A stretch of DNA of 64,000 nt from Curtobacterium salicis. Its GTDB lineage: Bacteria > Actinomycetota > Actinomycetes > Actinomycetales > Microbacteriaceae. Position 1 is the stretch's first letter, and each line of letters begins with the position of its first letter. The notes below the pieces were generated by a model, which saw nothing but the letters and a program-made list of their open reading frames with translations, ran no database searches and was not told the DNA's origin. The DNA lies in the NCBI RefSeq assembly GCF_011759505.1, contig NZ_JAAOYO010000001.1, positions 558,001 to 622,000 on the forward strand, in the 5' to 3' direction. Position numbers and translations under genes: made by a program. This document shows, in pieces, positions 45,528 to 53,837 of this stretch.

Positions 45528-45635
45528 TGTGCCGCCTCCTGGGTTGATCGGTGTGCCCTCATCCTCGCGGGCCGCGGGACGTCCCACCAGCAAGGTGAAC
45601 CTAAACCCGGGGACTCCGTCGTGCCCGCAGGAAAG

Positions 45636-45653
45636 TGTCTTGACGTCGAGACA
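45636..45653 (-). promoter_or_regulatory. Palindromic site upstream of acnA
   Basis: TGTCTTGACGTCGAGACA has 9-base arms matching in eight positions. It sits in the 129-base gap before acnA, touching the end of the DUF3159 gene. It has the size and symmetry of an operator for a dimeric repressor; the regulator is unknown. Confidence 0.5.
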
Positions 45654-45656
45654 ACT

Positions 45657-46421
45657 CTACACCGCGGTGGGTTCGGCCTTGACGAAGACGGTGCGCACGA
45701 GCAGCCACGTCACCCAGAGCAGTGCGGCGTAGAGGGGGACGCCGGTGATCAGCTTGATCCCGGCGAGCAGCTCGACCTGCGCTGCGAGCCAGAGCGGGAT
45801 CTCGAAGGCCAGGCGGAATGCGAAGAGGCCGGCCCACATCCACGTCGCCACCGTGAGGACCCGCCGCTTGGCCGGGTCGTCGCGCCAGTCGTGGCCGTCC
45901 TCGTCGGCCGGCACGAGCAGTCCGACGACGATGCCGATGAGCGGCCGCCGGATCGCCAGCGTCACGAGGATGACCGCCAGGAAGACGGCGTTGATCACGA
46001 TGCCGGGGATGAAGTTGCTCTCGGCCCGACCGGTCAGCAGCGCGAGCCCGGCCGAGACCGCGACACCGAAGATGCCGGCGAAGGACATCATGATCGACTG
46101 GCGCTGGACCAGCCGCAGCACCACGAAGACGAGCCCGATCACGACGGGCACGACGACGCTCGGTACGACCTCCTTCGTGATCGCGTAGACGATCAGGAAG
46201 GCGAAGCCCGGCAACACGGACTCGGCCAGACCCCGGACCCCACCGACCGCGGTCAACAGGGCCTTGCCGGAGGGTGCCTCGCCCGGCGCGACCTGACCGA
46301 TCCCGGCGTTCCGCACGGCGTCCCGGAGCTGCGCCTGCAGCGACAGCGGCTCGGCGCGCTCCTCGACGAAGGGGTCCGGGGTGACCCCGTCGTGACGGGG
46401 GCGGTCGTCGTGGTCCGTCAC
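45657..46421 (-). CDS. DUF3159 membrane protein
   Basis: The 254-residue protein has an acidic N-terminus and six hydrophobic segments, including FAFLIVYAITKEVVPSVVVPVVIGLVFVVLRLVQRQ and INAVFLAVILVTLAIRRPLIGIVVGLLV. A conserved RVLTVATWMWAGLFAFRLAFEIPLWL stretch identifies the DUF3159 family of actinobacterial membrane proteins. Its function is unknown. It follows DUF3710 by 40 bases and has GGAGG four to five bases before the GTG start. It is likely part of the dut-DUF3710-DUF3159 transcript. Confidence 0.85.
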   Translation of the reverse strand: MTDHDDRPRHDGVTPDPFVEERAEPLSLQAQLRDAVRNAGIGQVAPGEAPSGKALLTAVGGVRGLAESVLPGFAFLIVYAITKEVVPSVVVPVVIGLVFVVLRLVQRQSIMMSFAGIFGVAVSAGLALLTGRAESNFIPGIVINAVFLAVILVTLAIRRPLIGIVVGLLVPADEDGHDWRDDPAKRRVLTVATWMWAGLFAFRLAFEIPLWLAAQVELLAGIKLITGVPLYAALLWVTWLLVRTVFVKAEPTAV

Positions 46422-46461
46422 CGGGCCTCCAGGCTCGATCGTGGGGTCGGCAGTGGCCGTG

Positions 46462-47181
46462 TCAGATGGTCGACTGGGTCGTCTTCGGCATGTGCAGCGG
46501 GATGAGGTCGCGCGGCGGCATCGGGGTCGTGCCACGCACGACGACGACGCTGCGGAACAGCTCCTCGATGTCGGCGGACTCCTCGGGCTGCTCGGCGGCC
46601 TTGCCGGCGATCACGCCGCGCAGGAACCAGCGCGGTCCGTCGACACCGACGAAGCGGGCTGCACGGACGCCGTCGGTCACACCGGCACCGCCGACCACGG
46701 GGACCTGGGCACGCAGCTCGGGGCCGAACGGGCCGTCGACCTCGGTCACGACACCGCCCTGCTGCTCGATCTGCTCGGCGATCTGCGCGCGGATCTCGTG
46801 CCAGAGCCCGGTGGACCGCGGTGCCGCGAAGGGCTGGACCTGCAGGGTGGAGTCGTCGAAGTCGAGCCCGACGGCGACGACGCGCTTGGAGTCCTCTTCG
46901 ACCTCGAGCCGGAGGTGCAGGCCCTCGCGCGGCAGGATCTTCACGCCGCCGAGGTCCACGTACGGACGGACCAGGTTCGCCTCGGTCTCGTCGAGGGGGC
47001 CGTTTTCGCCGCGGTCGAGCGGTGCCGACTTGTCGGTCGACTCGGTGGCCAGGACCTCGTCGAGGCCCGCGTCGGCGTCGTCGGCGAGCTCGATCTCGGG
47101 CGAGGGCCCGGCGAGTTCGACGTCGTCCACCACGGCCTCGGCGACCTCGACCTCGTCGCGCTTGCGTCGTCCGATCCTCAT
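46462..47181 (-). CDS. DUF3710 family protein
   Basis: The 239-residue soluble protein has an acidic N-terminal tail and the DUF3710 core: NLVRPYVDLGGVKILPREGLHLRLEVEEDSKRVVAVGLDFDDSTLQVQPFAAPRSTGLWHEIRAQIAEQI, then GVDGPRWFLRGVIAGKAAEQPEESADIEELFRSVVVVRGTTPMPPRDLIPLHMP. The role is unknown. It is coupled to dut by an ATGA overlap, as in most actinobacteria, and DUF3159 follows. Confidence 0.88.
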   Translation of the reverse strand: MRIGRRKRDEVEVAEAVVDDVELAGPSPEIELADDADAGLDEVLATESTDKSAPLDRGENGPLDETEANLVRPYVDLGGVKILPREGLHLRLEVEEDSKRVVAVGLDFDDSTLQVQPFAAPRSTGLWHEIRAQIAEQIEQQGGVVTEVDGPFGPELRAQVPVVGGAGVTDGVRAARFVGVDGPRWFLRGVIAGKAAEQPEESADIEELFRSVVVVRGTTPMPPRDLIPLHMPKTTQSTI

Positions 47182-47735
47182 GACCGCGTCCCTTCCTGAC
47201 CCTGCTCGTGCATGTCGACGGGCGTCGCCGCGCCATCGTTCCGGTCGGCGTCCTGTCGGGCGTCGCCGACGCCGTAGGTCGCCGGGTGACCGGTCCGTCG
47301 GTCACCGTAGCCCGATGACCCGAACCCGCCCTGGCCGCGGACGCTGTCCGGCAGCTCGGCGACCCGCGTGAACGTCACCGGCGGGACCGCCAGGACGATG
47401 AGCTGCGCGATCCGGTCGCCGACCTGCACCGCGTACGGCTCGGTGGCGTCCGTGTTGAGCAGTGCCACCTTGATCTCGCCGCGGTAGCCGGAGTCGATGG
47501 TGCCGGGTGCGTTCACCACGGTGATGCCGTGCTTCGCGGCCAGACCGCTGCGGGGCACGACGAACCCGACGTGCTGCTCCGGCAGGGCGATGGCGAGGCC
47601 GGTCCCGACCAGGCGACGCTCGCCGGGCGCGAGCACGAACGACTCGGCCGACACGAGGTCGGCTCCGGCGTCGCCGGGGTTGGCGAAGGCGGGAGCGGCG
47701 TTGCCGGTCCAGTGGACGTCGACTGCTTCGGTCAC
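47178..47735 (-). CDS. dut: dUTP diphosphatase with C-terminal tail
   Basis: The 185-residue enzyme hydrolyses dUTP to dUMP and keeps uracil out of DNA. The five trimeric dUTPase motifs are present: PGDAGADLVS, the VPRSGLAAKHGI motif, NAPGTIDSGYRGEIKVALLN, GDRIAQLIV and the closing RGQGGFGSSGYG. A tail of about 38 hydrophilic residues follows the last motif, beyond the usual length of about 150. The GTG start is six bases after a TACCCT box, so the transcript is probably leaderless. Confidence 0.94.
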   Translation of the reverse strand: MTEAVDVHWTGNAAPAFANPGDAGADLVSAESFVLAPGERRLVGTGLAIALPEQHVGFVVPRSGLAAKHGITVVNAPGTIDSGYRGEIKVALLNTDATEPYAVQVGDRIAQLIVLAVPPVTFTRVAELPDSVRGQGGFGSSGYGDRRTGHPATYGVGDARQDADRNDGAATPVDMHEQGQEGTRS

Positions 47736-47741
47736 GAGTCG

Positions 47742-47747
47742 AGGGTA
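47742..47747 (-). promoter_or_regulatory. -10 box of leaderless dut transcript
   Basis: TACCCT on the minus strand lies six bases before the GTG at 47735. Confidence 0.55.
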
Positions 47748-47817
47748 GTGCAGACCGTGACCGATCCGTGACCTGCTCCGAGCACGCAGCGGCTCGTGGT
47801 CGAATGGAGGGGTGACC

Positions 47818-48276
47818 GTGTACCGCGAACGACTGTGGGCCCCGCCCGCCCTGTACCTGGCGACGGCGCTCGTCATCCCCGCGAGCCTGCTCGTCTTCCT
47901 CCCCATCAGCGCGACGGCCGGGGTCGCCGTCGCCATCGGCATGGAGCTCGGCGTGCTCGTGCTCCTGTGGGCACTCGCACCCGTCATCGAGGTGACGGAC
48001 ACCGAGTTCCGCGCCGGACGGGCACATCTGCCCCGCTCGGTCGTCGGCGAGGTCGCCGGGTTCGACGGGGCCGCTGCGACGAGCCAGCGCGGGCCGGAGC
48101 TCGACGCCCGCGCCTGGACCCTGTTCCGTGGCTACGTGCACGGCGTCGTCAAGGTCGAGGTCCGGGACGCCGCCGATCCGACGCCGTACTGGCTGGTGAG
48201 CGTCCGAGACCCGGAGGCCGTCACACGCGCCCTGACGAGCGGCGCCGAGCGGTCGGATCGCGCCGGACAGGCCTGA
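47818..48276 (+). CDS. DUF3093 membrane protein
   Basis: The 152-residue protein begins YRERLWAPPALYLATALVIPASLLVFLPISATAGVAVAIGMELGVLVLLWALAPVIEVTDTEFRAGRAHLPRSVVGEV, the DUF3093 pattern of two membrane helices and a cytoplasmic domain. GGAGG lies seven bases before the GTG at 47818; a GTG six bases earlier is too close to it. The family sits beside dut in most actinobacteria, here divergently, but its function is unknown. Confidence 0.85.
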   Translation: MYRERLWAPPALYLATALVIPASLLVFLPISATAGVAVAIGMELGVLVLLWALAPVIEVTDTEFRAGRAHLPRSVVGEVAGFDGAAATSQRGPELDARAWTLFRGYVHGVVKVEVRDAADPTPYWLVSVRDPEAVTRALTSGAERSDRAGQA

Positions 48277-48309
48277 CGCCGGCCCCGACGGGCAGGAGTG
48301 CCCGCATGC

Positions 48310-48345
48310 AGAACGGCCCGCATCCGACAGGATGCGGGCCGTTCT
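48310..48345. terminator. Bidirectional terminator between DUF3093 and DUF4193
   Basis: Perfect 16-bp stem (48310-48325 with 48330-48345), loop GACA, between convergent genes. Confidence 0.85.
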
Positions 48346-48362
48346 GACGTTCGGTCGGTGTC

Positions 48363-48662
48363 TCAGAGTGCGGCGCACTCCATGCACACGGGGCCGAGCT
48401 TCGTCTCGTGGTCGAGCTGCGAGCGGTGCTTCACCAGGAAGCACTCCACACAGGTGAACTCGTCGACCTGCGGAGGCAGGACGACGACGTCGAGGTCGAC
48501 GTCGCTGAGGTCCTGGCCCGCGAGCTCGAAGCTGCCCGGGTTGTCAGAATCGTCGTCGACGACTCCCGACATCTTGTCGGGGACGCGCTCCTTGAGGGCC
48601 TCGATCGACTCCGAGTCAGAGTTGTCGTCGGTCTTCCGAGGGGCGTCGTAATCGGTGGCCAT
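48363..48662 (-). CDS. DUF4193 zinc-ribbon-like protein
   Basis: The 99-residue protein opens MATDYDAPRKTDDNSDSESIEALKER and ends with CVEC...CMEC, two CxxC-type knuckles separated by 21 residues that can bind zinc. This matches the actinobacterial DUF4193 family, whose function is unknown. An alternative ATG six bases upstream adds two residues. It is divergent from sepH across a 253-base region that holds an inverted repeat. Confidence 0.88.
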   Translation of the reverse strand: MATDYDAPRKTDDNSDSESIEALKERVPDKMSGVVDDDSDNPGSFELAGQDLSDVDLDVVVLPPQVDEFTCVECFLVKHRSQLDHETKLGPVCMECAAL

Positions 48663-48712
48663 GCCCATCCATTTCTCGTATCGAGAGGTCGTCGCCGGAT
48701 TCGGCGGCGACA

Positions 48713-48742
48713 GTTTGCACCACGGCCCGTCCGAGTGCAAAC
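48713..48742. repeat. Inverted repeat between DUF4193 and sepH
   Basis: GTTTGCAC, 14 bases, GTGCAAAC: perfect 8-bp arms with centres 22 bases apart, two helical turns, between divergent genes. It could be a shared operator. The rest of the gap shows a TCTCG-TAT-CGAGA palindrome near DUF4193 and nothing else clear. Confidence 0.4.
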
Positions 48743-48915
48743 CGAGTACTCGAGCGGTGCGTTCTGGCCGTGCAACCCGGCGCGCATCCCGACCATTCCC
48801 GATGCCGGGGACGAGACGCACGGCACGCCGGGAGCCTGCGCGGAAAGTGCTGCAGCGGCCTGCATACTCCTCGGGTACGACGCACGACCGTACGCAGGCA
48901 GCGGAGGGCGGAACC

Positions 48916-49944
48916 ATGCAAGACGTGAGAGTCATCGGAGTCGAATCCGGGTCACTCCTCCTGGCGACCGACGGCGGGACCGAGTTCCGGCTGCCCGTCA
49001 CCGCGTCGCTCCCGGGCCAGGTCCGGCAGGCGAACCCCGAGTCCGGACCGCAGAAGCGCGTGTCCCCGAAGGACGTGCAGGCGCGCATCCGGAGCGGCTC
49101 CGACGCCGCCGACGTGGCCGCCGCGCTCGGGGTGGAGGTCGACTACGTCCGCCGCTTCGAGGGGCCGGTGCTCGCGGAGCGCGCGTTCGTCCTCGACGCG
49201 GCTCGCCGGGTCGGCGTCACGCCGGTCGACGACGCGTCCCCGGACACCTTCGGCGCCGCCATCACCGCCCGCCTGGAGTCCGGTGACGCCACCGACGTCT
49301 CCTGGTCGAGCTGGAAGCACGTCGAGAACGGCTGGCAGGTGCAGGTCCGCTACACCGCCGCCGAGGTCGAGCACGACGCCCAGTGGCGCTTCGACCCGAA
49401 GACCGCGACGCTCGTCCCGGACAACGGGGACGCGCACCGCCTCTCGCACACCGAGGACGAGGGCATCGCCCCGCGCCTCCGGGCCGTCGAGTACGAGCGC
49501 CAGGACGAGGACGGCACCCGCTTCGACTCCGGCGCCTTCCACGTCGAGGAGCCCGCCGCCGCTCCGGAACCCGCTGCCCCCGAGGCCGTCGAGCGCACCT
49601 CCCTGCGCCCGCCGCTGCCCCGCATCGGCACCTCGTACGTCGAGGAACGTGCGCCCGGCAACGAGACCGCCGACCTGCTCGAGGCGCTCCGTCGCCGCCG
49701 TGGTGAGCGCGAGGCCGCGTCCTTCCCCGACCAGCAGGACGCCCCGCGCGGCACCTCCGTCGGTGTCGTCGACCTGCCCGTGTCGCCGGTCGACGACTCG
49801 GACACCGCTCCGCAGCCGGAGGCACGCCCCACCGCCGTCCCGGACGCCGACGGCCGCTCCGACCGCCGCAAGCGGACGCGTCGTGCGATGCCCAGCTGGG
49901 ACGAGATCGTCTTCGGCACCCGCCCGGACGACGACACCGTCTGA
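48916..49944 (+). CDS. sepH: Cell-division protein SepH
   Basis: The 342-residue protein has the DUF3071/SepH N-terminal domain (VRVIGVESGSLLLATDGGTEFRLPV, then VSPKDVQARIRSGSDAADVAAALGVEVDYVRRFEGPVLAERAFVLDAAR with a helix-turn-helix). A long disordered middle and the conserved C-terminal MPSWDEIVFGTRPDD follow. In Streptomyces, SepH binds FtsZ and promotes filament assembly. GGAGG lies upstream of the ATG. A hairpin ends the transcript. Confidence 0.92.
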   Translation: MQDVRVIGVESGSLLLATDGGTEFRLPVTASLPGQVRQANPESGPQKRVSPKDVQARIRSGSDAADVAAALGVEVDYVRRFEGPVLAERAFVLDAARRVGVTPVDDASPDTFGAAITARLESGDATDVSWSSWKHVENGWQVQVRYTAAEVEHDAQWRFDPKTATLVPDNGDAHRLSHTEDEGIAPRLRAVEYERQDEDGTRFDSGAFHVEEPAAAPEPAAPEAVERTSLRPPLPRIGTSYVEERAPGNETADLLEALRRRRGEREAASFPDQQDAPRGTSVGVVDLPVSPVDDSDTAPQPEARPTAVPDADGRSDRRKRTRRAMPSWDEIVFGTRPDDDTV

Positions 49945-49960
49945 CCCGACCGTCCTGACA

Positions 49961-49994
49961 GGAGGCCCGTCCCGCGTCCGTGGGGCGGGCCTCC
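49961..49994 (+). terminator. sepH terminator
   Basis: GGAGGCCCGTCCC and GGGGCGGGCCTCC form a 13-bp stem with a G-U pair and an 8-base loop, 16 bases after the sepH stop. Confidence 0.7.
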
Positions 49995-50053
49995 GGTCCG
50001 TCTCGGGCTCCCGCGCGGTTCCGTCTCGGGCTCCCGCGCGGGTCCTCCTCGGG

Positions 50054-51205
50054 CTACTGGGCGAACGCCCCGGCGAGGCGCAGCGGGACGAGCAACTCGT
50101 CGTCGCTCATGGCCCCGTGCTGGCCGATCATCCGGCCCGGCTCGGTGCCGTCCGGGACCTCGCGGTCGTCGTTGAACGCCCACGACCCCTTCGCGACGAG
50201 CAACACGTCGCCGATCCGCGGCAGGACTCCGTCGTCGACGGGCCCGAACCACCCGGCGGCCACGGCCTCGGCCCGGCTGGCGACCACCGCACGCTTGCCC
50301 AGCGACGTCCGGAACGCCTCGACGAGCGCCGGCACGTCCGTGCCCGGCGCGACCGTCAGCTGCCGGCAGCGCGGGTCCCCGGCCACACCGACGACGTCCG
50401 CCAGGAGCGCCGGGTCCATCGCCACGTTGCTGTCCGGCGGCACGTCGAGCACACCGTGGTCCGCCGTCACGAGCACACCGACGTCGGGAGCGACCCGGGC
50501 AGCCAGGCGGGAGAGCTCACCATCGACGAGCTCGAGCGCCGTCGTCCACCGGTCGGACTGCCAGCCGTGCTTGTGCCCGATCGAGTCGAGCTCGGGGATG
50601 TAGAGGTACACGAGCTGCTGCCCGCTGGCGGTGGCGTCGAGCGCGGCGTCGATGCGGGCGGGGATCGAGTCACCGGCGACGAACCGCGCACCGCCGAGGA
50701 CGTTCGCCGTCATGCCCGAGGAGCGGTAGCGGCTCGGAGCGACGACGACCGGGTCGACGCCGAGCGCCGACGCCGCGGTGAACACCGTCTCGGAGCGCAG
50801 CCACCCGGCGGGGACCTCGTCGTCCCACCCGCTCAGCAGGTTCATCACCCGCGACTCGTGCGGGTTCCAGCCGCTGTAGCCCACCACGCCGTGCGCGCCG
50901 GGCTGCCGGCCGGTCGCCAGGGTCGTCAGCGCCGCGGCGGTGGTGGTCGGGAACCCGCTGCGCAGGCGCTTCTTCGTCGCCGTGAGGAACCGGGCGTGGC
51001 CGGCACGCGCCGCGAGGGCGTTCGCCCCGAGGCCGTCGACCAGCACGACGATCGCGGAACGGGCGGGACGGAGGGTGATCCGTGCCTCCCGGCCGGTGTC
51101 CCGCAACCAGGCGTCGTCGGCGGCGCCCAGCGCGACCAGGCAACTCGGCAGCACGTCGGCGAGGTTCACGGCGGCGTCGGGGGCCGTCGGTACGCTTGTT
51201 CCCAC
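50054..51205 (-). CDS. Alkaline phosphatase-superfamily phosphodiesterase
   Basis: The 383-residue protein has the metal-site motifs of nucleotide pyrophosphatase/phosphodiesterases: VVLVDGLGANAL, the nucleophile Thr in SGFPTTTAAALTTLATGRQPGAHGVVGY, YIPELDSIGHKHG and VTADHGVLDVP. The substrate cannot be read; nucleotides or phospho-sugars are likely. The GTG at 51205 is chosen because it fits the family; no clear ribosome binding site precedes it. It is divergent from parC with only 43 bases between the starts, a common actinobacterial order. Confidence 0.88.
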   Translation of the reverse strand: MGTSVPTAPDAAVNLADVLPSCLVALGAADDAWLRDTGREARITLRPARSAIVVLVDGLGANALAARAGHARFLTATKKRLRSGFPTTTAAALTTLATGRQPGAHGVVGYSGWNPHESRVMNLLSGWDDEVPAGWLRSETVFTAASALGVDPVVVAPSRYRSSGMTANVLGGARFVAGDSIPARIDAALDATASGQQLVYLYIPELDSIGHKHGWQSDRWTTALELVDGELSRLAARVAPDVGVLVTADHGVLDVPPDSNVAMDPALLADVVGVAGDPRCRQLTVAPGTDVPALVEAFRTSLGKRAVVASRAEAVAAGWFGPVDDGVLPRIGDVLLVAKGSWAFNDDREVPDGTEPGRMIGQHGAMSDDELLVPLRLAGAFAQ

Positions 51206-51248
51206 CCCCAGAGTCTTCCAGATCGAGCTGGGTCGGCAGAGAGGTGTC

Positions 51249-53735
51249 ATGGCACGCACGGACGTCGTCGGGCTGCCCGACGGTGAGCGCATCGAGGACG
51301 TCGACGTCTCGGAGGAGATGCAGGGCTCCTTCCTGGAGTACGCGTACTCGGTCATCTACTCCCGCGCCCTGCCCGACGCCCGCGACGGCCTGAAGCCGGT
51401 CCAGCGCCGCATCCTCTACCAGATGGCGGAGATGGGTCTGCGGCCGGACCGCGGCCACGTGAAGAGCGCCCGTGTCACCGGTGAGGTGATGGGCAAGCTG
51501 CACCCGCACGGCGACGGCGCGATCTACGACGCGCTCGTCCGGCTCGCGCAGCCGTTCACGATGCGTGTGCCGCTCATCGACGGCCACGGCAACTTCGGCT
51601 CCCTCGACGACGGCCCTGCGGCTGCTCGGTACACCGAGGCCCGCCTGGCCGAGCCGTCGATGGCGATGACCGAGGGGCTGGGCGAGGACGTCGTCGACTT
51701 CGTCCCGAACTACGACAACCAGATCATGCAGCCGAGCGTGCTGCCGGCGGCCTTCCCGAACCTGCTCGTCAACGGCGCGTCGGGCATCGCGGTCGGCATG
51801 GCGACGAACATGGCGCCGCACAACCTCGGCGAGGTCGTCGAGGCGGCGAAGCACCTGCTCATGCACCCGCACGCCACCCTCGACGAGCTGATGGAGTTCG
51901 TCCCCGGCCCGGACCTGCCCTCGGGTGGCACCATCGTCGGGCTCTCCGGGGTCCGCGACGCCTACGCCACCGGCCGCGGCACATTCCGGACCCGCGCGAA
52001 GGTGTCGGTCGAGAACCTCAGCCCGCGGAAGACCGGGCTCGTCGTCACCGAGCTGCCCTACCTGGTCGGCCCGGAGCGCGTCATCGAGAAGATCAAGGAC
52101 GGCGTGCAGGCGAAGAAGCTCGTCGGCATCTCGGACGTCAACGACCTGACGGACCGCAACCACGGCCTCCGGCTCGTGATCGGCATCAAGTCCGGCTTCA
52201 ACCCGACGGCCGTCCTCGAGCAGCTGTACAAGCACACGCCGCTCGAGGAGAACTTCGGCATCAACAACGTCGCCCTCGTCGACGGCTCCCCGCGCACGCT
52301 GGGGCTCCGCGACCTGCTCGACGTCTACGTGCAGCACCGGCTCTCGGTCGTCACCCGCCGCTCCGAGTACCGACTGGCCCGACGCCGTGAGCGCCTGCAC
52401 CTGGTCGAGGGGCTGCTCATCGCGATCCTCGACATCGACGAGGTCATCCAGGTCATCCGCACCTCGGACGACTCCGAGGCCGCACGGAACCGACTGCGTG
52501 ACGTGTTCGACCTGTCCGAGGTGCAGGCCGAGTACATCCTCGAACTCCGGCTCCGCCGACTGACGAAGTTCTCGCGCATGGAGCTCGAGGGTGAACGCGA
52601 CCAGCTGCTCGCCGACATCGCCGCACTCGAGGAACTGCTGGCATCCGACGAACGACTCCGCACCCAGGTCGCCACGGAGCTCACCGAGGTGTCCGAGAAG
52701 TTCGCCACGCCCCGTCGCACCCTGCTCACCGAGGCGGACGCTCCGGTGCGCGGCGGCCGGAAGGCCACCGTCGACCCGGAGTCGCTGCAGGTCGCGGACG
52801 CACCCTGCCGCGTGCTGCTCTCCACCACCGGGCGCCTGGTCCGGGTCGACATCCCGGCGGCGGAGTCCGGCATCGTGCACGTGCCGAAGCGCTCGAAGCA
52901 CGACGCCGTCCGCTCCACCGTGGTCAGCACCGTGCGCGGACAGGTCGGGGCGCTCACCTCGACCGGACGTGTCGTGCGGTTCTCGCCCGTCGACGTCCCC
53001 GCCGTCCCACCCGCCTCGGTCCGTCTCGACGCCGGGGTCCGCGTCACCGAGTACCTCGGTGTCCCGAAGAACGAGACGGTCGTCGCCCTCGTGTCGCTCG
53101 ATGCGTCCGTGACCGACTCCGTCGCCATCGGCACCGCACAGGGCGTCGTGAAGCGGGTCGTCCCGGCGGCCTGGCCCGACAAGCCCGACTTCCCCGCCAT
53201 CGGCCTGAAGCCCGGCGACCAGGTCGTCGGTGCCACCCAGGCGCCCGAGTCCGACGACCTGGTGTTCGTCACCTCGAACGCCCAGCTGCTCCGCTTCCCC
53301 GCGGCGGCCGTCCGACCGCAGGGGCTCCCAGCCGGGGGTGTCGCGGGCGTGTCGCTGGCCGGCGGTGCCAGCGTGATCTGGTTCGGCTCCGTCGCCGTCA
53401 CCGAGGACACCGTCGTCGCCACCGTCTCCACGACCTCGAGCGCGCTGCCGGGTACCGACGCAGGCCGGGCGAAGGTCTCCGCGATCACCGAGTTCCCGGC
53501 GAAGGGCCGCGGTACCCAGGGTGTCCGGGCGCACGCGTTCCTCAAGGGTGAGGACGGGCTCACGGTCGCGTGGGCGGGCGTCGCTCCCCCGTACGCGGTC
53601 GGCTCGGACGGTGCGGCACGCACGCTGCCGGACTGGTTGTCGAAGCGCGACGGCTCGGGCAGCCCGCTCGACGCCGAGGTCGTCACCATCGGTGGCAGCG
53701 CCGCCGCGGTCGACGGGACACGCGGCGAGGCCTGA
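51249..53735 (+). CDS. parC: DNA topoisomerase IV/gyrase-like subunit A
   Basis: The 828-residue protein has the type IIA topoisomerase A-subunit parts: SVIYSRALPDARDGLKPVQRRILYQM, HPHGDGAIYDALVRLAQPF, the active-site Tyr128 in AAARYTEARL, a coiled-coil region and six C-terminal beta-pinwheel blades (VLLSTTGRLVRVD, VGALTSTGRVVRFS, VFVTSNAQLLRFP). The GQRGxxG box of gyrase is absent, in line with a decatenase. Its partner parE converges from the other side of a 20-bp hairpin. Confidence 0.94.
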   Translation: MARTDVVGLPDGERIEDVDVSEEMQGSFLEYAYSVIYSRALPDARDGLKPVQRRILYQMAEMGLRPDRGHVKSARVTGEVMGKLHPHGDGAIYDALVRLAQPFTMRVPLIDGHGNFGSLDDGPAAARYTEARLAEPSMAMTEGLGEDVVDFVPNYDNQIMQPSVLPAAFPNLLVNGASGIAVGMATNMAPHNLGEVVEAAKHLLMHPHATLDELMEFVPGPDLPSGGTIVGLSGVRDAYATGRGTFRTRAKVSVENLSPRKTGLVVTELPYLVGPERVIEKIKDGVQAKKLVGISDVNDLTDRNHGLRLVIGIKSGFNPTAVLEQLYKHTPLEENFGINNVALVDGSPRTLGLRDLLDVYVQHRLSVVTRRSEYRLARRRERLHLVEGLLIAILDIDEVIQVIRTSDDSEAARNRLRDVFDLSEVQAEYILELRLRRLTKFSRMELEGERDQLLADIAALEELLASDERLRTQVATELTEVSEKFATPRRTLLTEADAPVRGGRKATVDPESLQVADAPCRVLLSTTGRLVRVDIPAAESGIVHVPKRSKHDAVRSTVVSTVRGQVGALTSTGRVVRFSPVDVPAVPPASVRLDAGVRVTEYLGVPKNETVVALVSLDASVTDSVAIGTAQGVVKRVVPAAWPDKPDFPAIGLKPGDQVVGATQAPESDDLVFVTSNAQLLRFPAAAVRPQGLPAGGVAGVSLAGGASVIWFGSVAVTEDTVVATVSTTSSALPGTDAGRAKVSAITEFPAKGRGTQGVRAHAFLKGEDGLTVAWAGVAPPYAVGSDGAARTLPDWLSKRDGSGSPLDAEVVTIGGSAAAVDGTRGEA

Positions 53736-53783
53736 CGCCCGCGCCGGTGTCGTCGCGCCGGCGTCCTCGCGCCAGACGTGACG

Positions 53784-53823
53784 GACGGGAGGCGCGGTGC
53801 GGGCCCGCACCGCGCCTCCCGTC
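53784..53823. terminator. Bidirectional terminator between parC and parE
   Basis: Perfect palindrome with 20-base arms and no loop (53784-53803 and 53804-53823); the arm contains GACGGGAGGCGCGG. Confidence 0.85.
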
Positions 53824-53837
53824 AGTCGCCCGACGAC

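Noticed and set aside
45590-45604. TTAGGTT-like sequence upstream of acnA, possible iron-regulator (DtxR/IdeR) box
   Set aside because: Only one half matches the 19-base consensus; the second half does not. A TAGGTT -10 box would explain it as well.
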